From assembly GCA_009701115.1 (NCBI GenBank), contig WLKR01000019.1, forward strand, positions 1 to 11,774: a stretch of DNA of 11,774 nucleotides. The letters run 5' to 3'. The position numbers and the translations under genes were made by a program. The notes under the pieces were generated by a model. The model was not told the DNA's origin. It did not search any database and was given only the letters and a program-made list of their open reading frames with translations. Position 1 is the stretch's first letter, and every line of letters begins with the position of its first letter. The stretch is from Actinomycetota bacterium. Its GTDB lineage: Bacteria > Actinomycetota > Acidimicrobiia > Acidimicrobiales > RAAP-2. Below, piece after piece: positions 1 to 7,132 of the stretch.

Positions 1-29
1 ATTAAGAACCAAGACTCGGGAATGGTCAC
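1..29 (-). CDS. nuoK: NADH-quinone oxidoreductase subunit K, N-terminal fragment (runs off the left edge)
   Basis: Only the first nine codons are inside the window, reading MTIPESWFL from a GTG start. The GTG shares four bases (GTGA) with the nuoJ stop codon, and an AAGGAG ribosome binding site lies seven bases upstream inside nuoJ. Gene order after nuoJ and the start of a hydrophobic helix fit NuoK, the small three-helix membrane subunit that belongs to the antiporter-like proton-pumping part of complex I. The identification rests mainly on position and start signals, because too little protein is visible for its own motifs (the conserved membrane glutamates lie outside). Confidence 0.8.
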
Positions 30-595
30 GCGTCCGCTCCTTCCGAAATCGACTCTCCGGTGCGGTCACGCCGCGCGAGCAAAACGGCACCGACAACGGC
101 AATGATCAAAAGAGCGGCGGTGGCTTCAAAGGCGAAGAGGTATGTCGTAAAGACGGCCGAGCCGACCGCTTGAACGTTCTCGGCACCGCCGGGGGAAGCA
201 CCAGTCGCCACTTGTGCCCCTGTCGACCAACCACCTCGACTCAACATGGCGAGAATGCCGACCATGGTCACTACCACGGAGGCATACGCCATTGGACGCT
301 GTGCGACTAAAGGCTCAACAGTGATGTCCTCTTTGTTGTCAACGCCCAGAAACATGATGACGAACAAGAAGAGCACCACGATGGCGCCGCAGTAGACGAT
401 TACTTGGACCGCGGCCAAGAAATGTGCCTCTTGCTCCAAGAAGGCAATGGCCACACCCAACAACGTCAGGATCAAACTCAGCGCCGAGTGGACAGGATTG
501 CGATACGTGATAATTCCGAGAGCGCCGATAACCGCCATAGCTGCCGCAGCTATGAAGACAATGAGGTCCGGCCACGTAGTGGTCATGGCAATCAT
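26..595 (-). CDS. nuoJ: NADH-quinone oxidoreductase subunit J
   Basis: NuoJ is a membrane subunit of complex I (ND6 homologue) that helps couple quinone reduction to proton pumping. The 189-residue protein matches the usual bacterial length (about 165-260) and shows five hydrophobic segments, at roughly residues 10-28, 35-53, 60-83, 103-119 and 150-175. The family hallmark VQVIVYCGAIVVLFLFVIM (63-81) is present; in known structures this region corresponds to transmembrane helix 3, which contains a pi-bulge and has been tied to coupling. YRNPVHSAL (31-39) is also typical. The ATG overlaps the nuoI stop as ATGA, with AAGGTG close upstream; a second in-frame ATG three codons later is a less likely start. 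The short polar loop and tail (about 120-145 and 176-189) are unremarkable. Confidence 0.95.
   Translation of the reverse strand: MIAMTTTWPDLIVFIAAAAMAVIGALGIITYRNPVHSALSLILTLLGVAIAFLEQEAHFLAAVQVIVYCGAIVVLFLFVIMFLGVDNKEDITVEPLVAQRPMAYASVVVTMVGILAMLSRGGWSTGAQVATGASPGGAENVQAVGSAVFTTYLFAFEATAALLIIAVVGAVLLARRDRTGESISEGADA
37..42 (-). promoter_or_regulatory. Ribosome binding site of nuoK
   Basis: AAGGAG on the minus strand, seven bases before the nuoK GTG at 29. It is one of the two strongest Shine-Dalgarno sequences in the operon and fixes the start of the truncated nuoK gene. Confidence 0.75.
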
Positions 596-1350
596 GCGCG
601 CACCTTGCGAATCAAGTGGCCAACCTTGCTGGCTTCCAGTTTTGTAATCAAACCGGCGATACCGCGTCGATCTAGCGGAATGTCTTCGGGCTCTAAGTGG
701 GCCGTGAAGGCATCGCGGAGCTGCTTTGAACCAGTGGCGGCATCGTCACGGTTCTCACTCTGACCACCCTCGGCCGCACGCACACCGACACCGAGGTCGC
801 CCGACCACTGGGTGATGCCTTCGTACTCAGCGTTACCAGCGGGAGCAGTGGCCCGCATCCATCCACCGGTCATCGCCGATTCACCGGCACGCCAGTCTTC
901 CCAGGGCAGACGCTTGGGCTCACCCATGTCATCTACAACTAGTTCGGCCTTGGTATAAATCGCATCAGACCGGTTGGTGAAAGAGAACTCGAACATCTTG
1001 GACTCAGTAATGGCCTCGGTCGGACATGCTTCGACGCACAAGTCGCAGTGAATACACCGGAGATAGTTGATCTCGTAGATGTACCCGTAGCGCTCACCCG
1101 GACTAACGGGGTGGTCCATGGGGTTATCGAGGCCACGGACGTAGATGCAGTTAGCGGGGCAGACACCGGCACAGAGTTCGCAGCCGATGCACTTTTCCAT
1201 GCCATCTTCGTACCGATTGAGCACGTGACGTCCGTGTTGACGTGGCTGCTTGGGACGCTTCTCCTTGGGATAGCTCGACGTCACCGACGGCCGTCCGATG
1301 TGAAGCAACGTGAGCTTGAAGCCGCCGAAGAAATTGAAGGGATTCGCCAT
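592..1350 (-). CDS. nuoI: NADH-quinone oxidoreductase subunit I (two 4Fe-4S ferredoxin-like)
   Basis: NuoI carries clusters N6a and N6b, passing electrons from NuoG towards N2 in NuoB. Two complete binding motifs are visible: CIGCELCAGVCP (Cys54, 57, 60, 64) and CIHCDLCVEACP (Cys99, 102, 105, 109). In the usual 8Fe-8S fold, the last cysteine of each motif ligates the other cluster. The linker RYGYIYEINYLRC between them is typical of the family. The protein has 252 residues, clearly longer than E. coli (180) and also longer than many actinobacterial versions. The excess lies after about residue 165 and is polar, with a basic C-terminus (HLIRKVRA). The ATG overlaps the nuoH stop by one base (TAATG), with GGAG ten bases upstream. 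Confidence 0.96.
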   Translation of the reverse strand: MANPFNFFGGFKLTLLHIGRPSVTSSYPKEKRPKQPRQHGRHVLNRYEDGMEKCIGCELCAGVCPANCIYVRGLDNPMDHPVSPGERYGYIYEINYLRCIHCDLCVEACPTEAITESKMFEFSFTNRSDAIYTKAELVVDDMGEPKRLPWEDWRAGESAMTGGWMRATAPAGNAEYEGITQWSGDLGVGVRAAEGGQSENRDDAATGSKQLRDAFTAHLEPEDIPLDRRGIAGLITKLEASKVGHLIRKVRA

Positions 1351-2588
1351 TATTGATCGTCTCCGTCAGTCAGTTTCCGCAAGATGTACGGCGGAAGCGG
1401 ACGCTCACCAACCGTGGGAAGGACCGAGTCCGGGCCAGCTTCTCGATGCAGGCCAATATCGAAGGCTCGCGTGAGGAACGTTGAGGCCACCAGGCTCAGT
1501 GCGGCGAGGCCAAAGCCCCAGGCCGGGGAGATGATGAAGCCGGCGACTAGCAGCATCCAAGCCAAGCTCAGCGGAATCAAACGCTTCCAGCCCAGGTCCA
1601 TCAATTGGTCGTAGCGGAAACGTGGGAGTGCGGCACGGAACCAAACGTAGGCGAAGCAGAACAGTGTCGTCTTACCGAGGAACCACAGAATCGGGAAGAC
1701 CCACTGAATATGCGGAATGTTGGGCACGTAGCCGGCCGGACCACCAAAGAAGAGGGTCACCATTACCGCCGACATGGTGATGGTGTTCATGAACTCCGCG
1801 AGGAAGAACAAGGCGAAACGGATAGAAGAGTATTCCGTGTGGAATCCACCGACGAGCTCGCTCTCGGCTTCGACCACGTCGAATGGCGGACGATTGAGTT
1901 CCGCGGTGATGGAGATCAAGAACAGCACGAACGGCACGATGCCAAGACGAATCAGATTCCAGTGCCATACGCCGTGGGCTTGACTCGTCACGATGTCGTG
2001 CGTCGAAAGCGATCCGGTGGCGAGGACGACGGTTACAACCGTCATACCCAAAGCGGCCTCGTAGGAAATCATCTGAGCACTGGCTCGCACCGAGGACATC
2101 AGCGGGTACTTCGAACCGGAAGACCATCCAGCCAAGATGACGCCATAGACCGAGAGACCCGACATGGCCAGCAAGAGCAAGATGCCAATCGGTGGATCAG
2201 CCACCTGAAGAAGGAATGTGTGATGCGCCACCGTGACGGTGCCACCCACGGGCACGATGGAGAACGTAATAAGTGCAGGGATCAAAGCCAAGTACGGGGC
2301 CAACTTGAAGGTAAAGCGGTCTGCTTGTGCGGGGATTAAGTCTTCCTTGAAGAAGAGCTTGATGCCGTCCGCGAGTGTTTGGAGGAGGCCGAAGGGTCCC
2401 CAACGGTTCGGCCCGATGCGACTCTGCATGTCGGAGATGACTTTGCGCTCAAACCAAATCATTAGCGTTACGCAACCCATCAGCGCTCCGAAGGCCACCA
2501 GGACCTTCAATGCGGCAATGATAAATACGGCAAGATTGACGCCGAATACGTAGAGCGGATCACCGGCGGCGAGAATCAGGTGGCTCAC
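1350..2588 (-). CDS. nuoH: NADH-quinone oxidoreductase subunit H
   Basis: NuoH (ND1 homologue) is the membrane subunit that forms much of the quinone chamber at the junction with the peripheral arm. Family motifs are present: FERKV (46-50), GPNRWGPFGLLQTLADGIK (59-77), the loop SYEAALG (175-181) and ELNRPPFDVVEAESELVGGF (230-249), with its run of acidic residues. At least eight hydrophobic segments can be seen. At 412 residues it is longer than E. coli NuoH (325) and similar to mycobacterial NuoH (about 410); the extra length is a polar C-terminal tail ending LPPYILRKLTDGDDQ. I chose the GTG at 2588, which shares GTGA with the nuoG stop. An in-frame ATG at 2639 would add 17 polar residues and lie deep inside nuoG, so it is less likely. 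Confidence 0.95.
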   Translation of the reverse strand: MSHLILAAGDPLYVFGVNLAVFIIAALKVLVAFGALMGCVTLMIWFERKVISDMQSRIGPNRWGPFGLLQTLADGIKLFFKEDLIPAQADRFTFKLAPYLALIPALITFSIVPVGGTVTVAHHTFLLQVADPPIGILLLLAMSGLSVYGVILAGWSSGSKYPLMSSVRASAQMISYEAALGMTVVTVVLATGSLSTHDIVTSQAHGVWHWNLIRLGIVPFVLFLISITAELNRPPFDVVEAESELVGGFHTEYSSIRFALFFLAEFMNTITMSAVMVTLFFGGPAGYVPNIPHIQWVFPILWFLGKTTLFCFAYVWFRAALPRFRYDQLMDLGWKRLIPLSLAWMLLVAGFIISPAWGFGLAALSLVASTFLTRAFDIGLHREAGPDSVLPTVGERPLPPYILRKLTDGDDQ

Positions 2589-5215
2589 AGCGATTCCATC
2601 CGAACTTCCACGACCACTTGTTCGGAATCGACAATCCAATTCACGACATTGGCTGAGTCGCTGGCCTCGGCAGTAGCGAGGGTGCCTAGACGTAATGCCA
2701 CGCAGCCACGCGGTACGGCCCCGTCAGCCAGTACGGCAATAACTTCTGAGCCGCGAGCTGAGGTCAATCGAACGGCACCGCCACTCGTCACACCGATGCG
2801 GGTCAGGTCGTGCGGGTTCACGCGAAGCACCGAGGTTGGCACCAACGCGCGCAATGCTTCGGTGCCACGGACTGCCGCTCCATTGTCGTAGATAGTGCGA
2901 TCGACGACGAGTCGGAGAGAGTACGTGTCGGGCATTGGAATCACGGGGTTGATATCACCAGCCACGTTGCTCAATGTTGGACGCACAGCAACACCGGCCG
3001 TACTGGCATCAGACGAGGCAATAGCTCCGGCCCGTGGGGCGATGCCGACCAAGTCGGCGGAGCGAATCCCGGGGAACGCCATGGGGTCCAGCGGACGTCG
3101 CTCGGTTTGAGCATCGATACGACCAACGACGACACCCTCCATTGCGGAGCGCATAGCCGAACCGCAGGGGTAGCCCGTGGTTGCTTCAATCACATTGGCG
3201 GTTTCTTCGGGGTCCGAAAGTCCAAGGTGCTGCCCGAACTCTTCAGCCAACTCGGACGCAATAGCGACGTCAGGCCACGTTGAACCGGGTGGCGTCACCT
3301 TGGGGGCCAATAGTGAAACGCGACCCTCAATATTCGTGACCGTACCCAGACGTTCGTGCATCACCGTGGTGGGAAGCACGACGTCGGCGAAGGCCAGCGA
3401 AGGACCGCCGTGACCAGTCACCGCAATCAGCGAGGCCGCCTTCAATGCGGCCGTTGCGAGTGGCGTATCGACAACGTTTTCGAGGATGTCGCCACCGAGA
3501 GCAACAATTACCGACTGCTCCCCTGTCGTCACCGCTCGGAGCTGCTCCAGCGTCGAACGGCCGGCAGTAGGTGCGAACTGCTGACCGGGGGCGAGGTTGG
3601 GGGTGAGCCCCATGTCCAATGCTCCGTTGACGTTGCCGCGACGCAGCGTTGGGAGGAACTTGGCCTGAGGAAAATGCTCGGCGAAAATACGAATGGCCGC
3701 TTCGATAGGGGCCGCTGATTCGGCCACGTTCGGACGACCAACAACAAAGACCACGCTGCTGCCATCGTCACCGATGAGGCGTCGTGCCTCCACCAGATCG
3801 GCCGAAGTAAAAAGGCCGCCGTGGGGATGGGACGCCAAAGTGGCGAGCGGTGCATCGTCAGTCGCAATCGCCTGCGCCACGAGGTGAACCTCGCCGGGAC
3901 GGATAGGCAACTTGACTCGGCTCAACGCCGAGAGTGCCGAGCCGGAGGCCGACATCTCAACTGCATTGGTAGTGCCCTTTACGAGACCTTCGCGAAGGCG
4001 AAGGAATAGGACTGGCAACTCTTCACGGAGATCACCGGTAAGAAGAACAACAGTGCACGCTTCGGCCGCTTCATTGATCGTGGCTCGCGGCAGAGCGGCC
4101 ACCAAGACGGGGTCGAGACCATCGCCGTACTGAGCATCAATGGAGTCAGTGCCAACCACGCCACGGAAGAAACGCTGCCACGCAAAGGCGCCTTCGTTCG
4201 TCAATGCCGCGCCACCGATGGCACCAACTGCCGAGGGGGTCGGGGCACTGGAAATGATTCGGGCTGCTTCGCGAAGTGCTTCGCCCCACGTGGCCGTTTC
4301 CAATTCACCATTACGGCGGATCATCGGTTCCATGATTCGACGTGCCGAATCGGTGAGTGGTGCTTCGTCAATGCCGACTACGGAGTCAATGGCGAAACGA
4401 CCCTTGTCGCAGAGCCAGCCGTGGTTAACGGCTTCGCTGTCCATGCCGAGAACGCGGGTCAAACGATTGCTAGACGATTGGACGGCAACGCGACAGCCAA
4501 CCGCACAAGTGGTGCAGGTGCTTTCGACTTGCTCGAGGTCCCAAGGTCGGGCGGTGAAGCGATACGGCTTAGCGGTCAGTGCGCCAACGGGACAAATCTG
4601 AACAGTGTTGCCGGAGAAGACCGAGTCAAACGGCTCGGTAGGAGATGGTGCGACTTCGATATTGTCGCCACGACCGGCAAAGTCAATCTGGGCGTCGCCG
4701 GCAACTTCTGAGGCGAATCGGGTACAGCGACTGCACTGGATGCAGCGTTCACGGTCGAGCAGCACGAGCTCACCGATTTCGATGGGCTTGGGAAAGTGGC
4801 GCTTCTCTTCGATGAAACGGGTTTCACCAGATCCGTGGGCCAACGTTTGGTCTTGAAGCGGACATTCGCCACCTTTGTCGCACACGGGGCAGTCGAGCGG
4901 GTGGTTGGCCAGCAGGAACTCCAAGACACCGTCTTGGGCCTTCTTGACCTTCTCGCTCTCCGTGTTGACGACCATGCCTTCACCGACCTGGATGTAACAG
5001 GCGGGCTGCAACGTGGCGCCACGGGGACCATCGACCTCTACGAGACACATGCGACAGACGCCGACGGGCTCCATGCGGGGGTGATAGCAAAAGCGTGGGA
5101 TGTACGTTCCCACGCGGTCGGCGGCCGCAATCAACATCTCACCCTTGGTCGCGGTGACTTCGCGTCCATTAACGGTGAGAGTAACGATGGTCCGTGTTTC
5201 GAGGGCGTCAGTCAT
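2585..5215 (-). CDS. nuoG: NADH-quinone oxidoreductase subunit G (multi-cluster iron-sulfur subunit)
   Basis: NuoG carries the iron-sulfur chain between NuoF and NuoI. From the ATG at 5215 the protein has 876 residues. Ligands for N1b [2Fe-2S] are Cys43, 54, 57 and 73. His105 with Cys109, 112 and 118 (HPLDCPVCDKGGEC) bind N5. Cys158, 161, 164 and 208 bind N4. A further CxxCxxxC-x27-C motif (Cys234, 237, 241, 269) is the N7 site found in E. coli and Thermus. Residues from about 234 onwards are a molybdopterin-oxidoreductase-like domain that holds no cofactor in this family, ending with a molydopterin-binding-like segment around 765-860. The start overlaps the nuoF stop by eight bases (ATGACTGA). 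A GTG at 5257 would add 14 residues, but the protein then begins less like its relatives. The Shine-Dalgarno is weak for either start, suggesting dependence on nuoF translation. Confidence 0.95.
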   Translation of the reverse strand: MTDALETRTIVTLTVNGREVTATKGEMLIAAADRVGTYIPRFCYHPRMEPVGVCRMCLVEVDGPRGATLQPACYIQVGEGMVVNTESEKVKKAQDGVLEFLLANHPLDCPVCDKGGECPLQDQTLAHGSGETRFIEEKRHFPKPIEIGELVLLDRERCIQCSRCTRFASEVAGDAQIDFAGRGDNIEVAPSPTEPFDSVFSGNTVQICPVGALTAKPYRFTARPWDLEQVESTCTTCAVGCRVAVQSSSNRLTRVLGMDSEAVNHGWLCDKGRFAIDSVVGIDEAPLTDSARRIMEPMIRRNGELETATWGEALREAARIISSAPTPSAVGAIGGAALTNEGAFAWQRFFRGVVGTDSIDAQYGDGLDPVLVAALPRATINEAAEACTVVLLTGDLREELPVLFLRLREGLVKGTTNAVEMSASGSALSALSRVKLPIRPGEVHLVAQAIATDDAPLATLASHPHGGLFTSADLVEARRLIGDDGSSVVFVVGRPNVAESAAPIEAAIRIFAEHFPQAKFLPTLRRGNVNGALDMGLTPNLAPGQQFAPTAGRSTLEQLRAVTTGEQSVIVALGGDILENVVDTPLATAALKAASLIAVTGHGGPSLAFADVVLPTTVMHERLGTVTNIEGRVSLLAPKVTPPGSTWPDVAIASELAEEFGQHLGLSDPEETANVIEATTGYPCGSAMRSAMEGVVVGRIDAQTERRPLDPMAFPGIRSADLVGIAPRAGAIASSDASTAGVAVRPTLSNVAGDINPVIPMPDTYSLRLVVDRTIYDNGAAVRGTEALRALVPTSVLRVNPHDLTRIGVTSGGAVRLTSARGSEVIAVLADGAVPRGCVALRLGTLATAEASDSANVVNWIVDSEQVVVEVRMESL

Positions 5216-6512
5216 GGGGGCATCCGTTGTGGTCGACGTGAGCAATGAAGTCATCACGGAAGTTGGTGATGGCCGAGTGAATGGAAGAGGGAATTGACGG
5301 ACCGAGCACGCAGATGGTGGTCTGCTGCGGGGGCCACGACAGACCTGGGGCGATGTTGTCGCAGAGATCTAGGAGAAGATCGAGGTCTTCACGACGGCCG
5401 CCACCGTGTTCCATGCGGTACATGATGCGTTCGAGCCAGCCCGAACCTTCACGGCATGGCGTGCACTGTCCACACGACTCACGGGAGAAGAACTTGGTAA
5501 TACGCCAGGCTGCGCGAACGACGCAGCTGTCTTCGTCGAGCACCACAATGGATCCCGAACCGAGCATCGATGCCTGTTCCGCTACTTCGTCCTGACCGAG
5601 GGGAATATCGAGTTGCTCGGGGGTGAACCACGGAGCGGAAACGCCGCCAGGAATGAAAGCCTTGATCTTCTTGTCACCGATGATGCCACCACCGAGCGCG
5701 GGATCAAAAATGATGTCGCGGAAGGTGTTCTTCACCATTTCGAGTTCATACACGCCGGGGTTTTTCACACGACCGGAGAGAGCAAAGAGTCGAGTGCCGG
5801 CCGAGCGACCTTGGCCGAGCGCGGCGAATGCGGCGCCGCCGTTGTTGACGATCCACGGCATGTTGGCCATCGTCTCAACGTTGTTGACGACCGTGGGCTG
5901 ACCGTAGAGACCAATGGCGGCTGGGAAGTATGGAGGCTTGATACGGGGGAACCCGCGCTTGCCTTCGAGTGCTTCGATCAGCGCCGTCTCTTCGCCGCAA
6001 ATGTAGGCACCGGCACCGGGGTGAACAATGATGTCGAGAGAGAAACCTGATCCAAAGATGTCTGAGCCCAATGCGCCGTGCTCGTAGGCATCGTTGACGG
6101 CCTGCTGTAAGCGCTCGAGACCGAGGGCGAACTCGCCGCGGAGATAGATAAAAGCCTGCGAGACCTGGAGGGCGTACGCCGCAATGGTGACGCCTTCGAC
6201 GAGCTGGTGTGGCTCGCGCTCTACGAGATAGTGGTCCTTAAATGTGGCGGGCTCTGACTCGTCGCCATTAACCACGAGATACGAAACGGGTGCCTTACGC
6301 AGCATGGACCATTTACGACCGGCGGGGAAGCCCGCTCCCCCACGTCCCAACAGAGACGCGGCGTCGACTTCAGCGGCCACGGCTTCGGGGTGCATGGTGA
6401 GTGCTTTACGCAGTGCCGTAAAGCCGTCGGTGGCCAAGTAGCGCGACATGGAGTGGCTGTCGGCGTACTCCGAACGGGAAGAGACAATCTTGGGTGCGGT
6501 CAGGACGGCCAT
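5208..6512 (-). CDS. nuoF: NADH-quinone oxidoreductase subunit F (NADH- and FMN-binding)
   Basis: NuoF is where NADH is oxidised: it binds NADH, FMN and the N3 [4Fe-4S] cluster. The glycine-rich nucleotide motif GRGGAGFPAGRKW (56-68), the flavin-site motif NGDESEPATFKD (82-93) and YICGEETALIEALEGKRGFP (170-189) are intact. N3 ligands are visible as ESCGQCTPCREG (Cys347, 350, 353) with the distal Cys401 in TTICVLGPS. The length of 434 residues matches the family (E. coli about 445, Thermus about 438). The ATG overlaps the nuoE stop as TAATG and has an excellent AAGGAG eight bases upstream. The C-terminus HVDHNGCPHD resembles the common short Cys-Pro tail of bacterial NuoF proteins. Confidence 0.97.
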   Translation of the reverse strand: MAVLTAPKIVSSRSEYADSHSMSRYLATDGFTALRKALTMHPEAVAAEVDAASLLGRGGAGFPAGRKWSMLRKAPVSYLVVNGDESEPATFKDHYLVEREPHQLVEGVTIAAYALQVSQAFIYLRGEFALGLERLQQAVNDAYEHGALGSDIFGSGFSLDIIVHPGAGAYICGEETALIEALEGKRGFPRIKPPYFPAAIGLYGQPTVVNNVETMANMPWIVNNGGAAFAALGQGRSAGTRLFALSGRVKNPGVYELEMVKNTFRDIIFDPALGGGIIGDKKIKAFIPGGVSAPWFTPEQLDIPLGQDEVAEQASMLGSGSIVVLDEDSCVVRAAWRITKFFSRESCGQCTPCREGSGWLERIMYRMEHGGGRREDLDLLLDLCDNIAPGLSWPPQQTTICVLGPSIPSSIHSAITNFRDDFIAHVDHNGCPHD

Positions 6513-7132
6513 TACTTCGTCTCCTTCGCCGCGCGAGCTTCGCGTGCCGTTTGGGCCGCTTCGCGTTCAGCGGCAACTTGGGCCCGTGGCGCTCGGAGTC
6601 CGCCGTTACGACGAACTCGAATCAAGGTGCCGTGCGGTGGGATTTCATCGTCACGTCGACCGTTTCGAAGATCAGAAACGAGAGCGTCGAGAGCGTCAGG
6701 CGTCGTGGTACGAACGTAACGGTGGTTCACTTGCACGACTGGCGCGATGTCACAGTCAGCGAGACATTCAGTCTCTTCAAGGGTGAACAGTCCGTCGGCT
6801 GATGTACCGCCGACCGAACAACCCAACGTCTTGCTGGCGTGGTCCAAAAGTTCTTCACCGCCGGCCAGAAGACAGGCAATGTTGGTGCACACACCAACCA
6901 CGTACTTTCCGACGGGCTCGAGGTGGAACATGTCATAAAAGCTCGCGGTGCCTCGAACTTCGGCGGGCGACGTCCCCGTGAGTTCAGCAACTTCGGCCAT
7001 ACCTTCGTCGGTCAAATAACCGTCTTGCTCTTGGGCGAGGTGGAGTAACGGCAGCATTGCTGAACGCTTCTGGGGATACAGCGCAACGAGTTCATCGGCA
7101 CGCTGGCGAATGTCGGGGCGGAGATAACTCAT
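6512..7132 (-). CDS. nuoE: NADH-quinone oxidoreductase subunit E (thioredoxin-like 2Fe-2S)
   Basis: NuoE is the 24-kDa subunit that pairs with NuoF and carries the off-path cluster N1a. The thioredoxin-like [2Fe-2S] ligands are present as CTNIAC (Cys82, Cys87) and CLADC (Cys123, Cys127), with the family segment TASFYDMFHLEPVGKY (62-77). The N-terminal helical part (1-60) is normal. At 206 residues the protein exceeds the usual 160-180 because of a tail from about residue 157 that is rich in Arg, Ala, Glu and Lys and ends in a likely charged helix (REAAQTAREARAAKETK). The ATG overlaps the nuoD stop as ATGA. Confidence 0.96.
   Translation of the reverse strand: MSYLRPDIRQRADELVALYPQKRSAMLPLLHLAQEQDGYLTDEGMAEVAELTGTSPAEVRGTASFYDMFHLEPVGKYVVGVCTNIACLLAGGEELLDHASKTLGCSVGGTSADGLFTLEETECLADCDIAPVVQVNHRYVRTTTPDALDALVSDLRNGRRDDEIPPHGTLIRVRRNGGLRAPRAQVAAEREAAQTAREARAAKETK
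6521..6526 (-). promoter_or_regulatory. Ribosome binding site of nuoF
   Basis: AAGGAG on the minus strand, inside the last codons of nuoE and eight bases before the nuoF ATG. It is markedly better than the signals in front of nuoC or nuoG, and it sits in the lysine-rich C-terminal end of NuoE (AAKETK). Confidence 0.75.

Noticed and set aside
1605..2339. A 244-codon open frame on the plus strand opposite nuoH, and similar long plus-strand frames opposite other nuo genes (for example 5406-6050).
   Set aside because: They lie wholly antisense to well-recognised subunits, their translations are low-complexity and rich in His, Arg and Gly with no recognisable domain, and long antisense frames are expected from GC-leaning third positions.
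2588..2639. An upstream ATG giving NuoH 17 extra residues.
   Set aside because: The extra residues are polar and unlike NuoH N-termini, would require starting deep inside nuoG, and the GTG at 2588 gives the four-base GTGA overlap used elsewhere in the operon.
5208..5240. His/Cys-rich C-terminus of NuoF (HVDHNGCPHD) as a possible extra metal site.
   Set aside because: Bacterial NuoF proteins often end with a short segment containing His and a Cys-Pro pair, so this is probably ordinary family variation.
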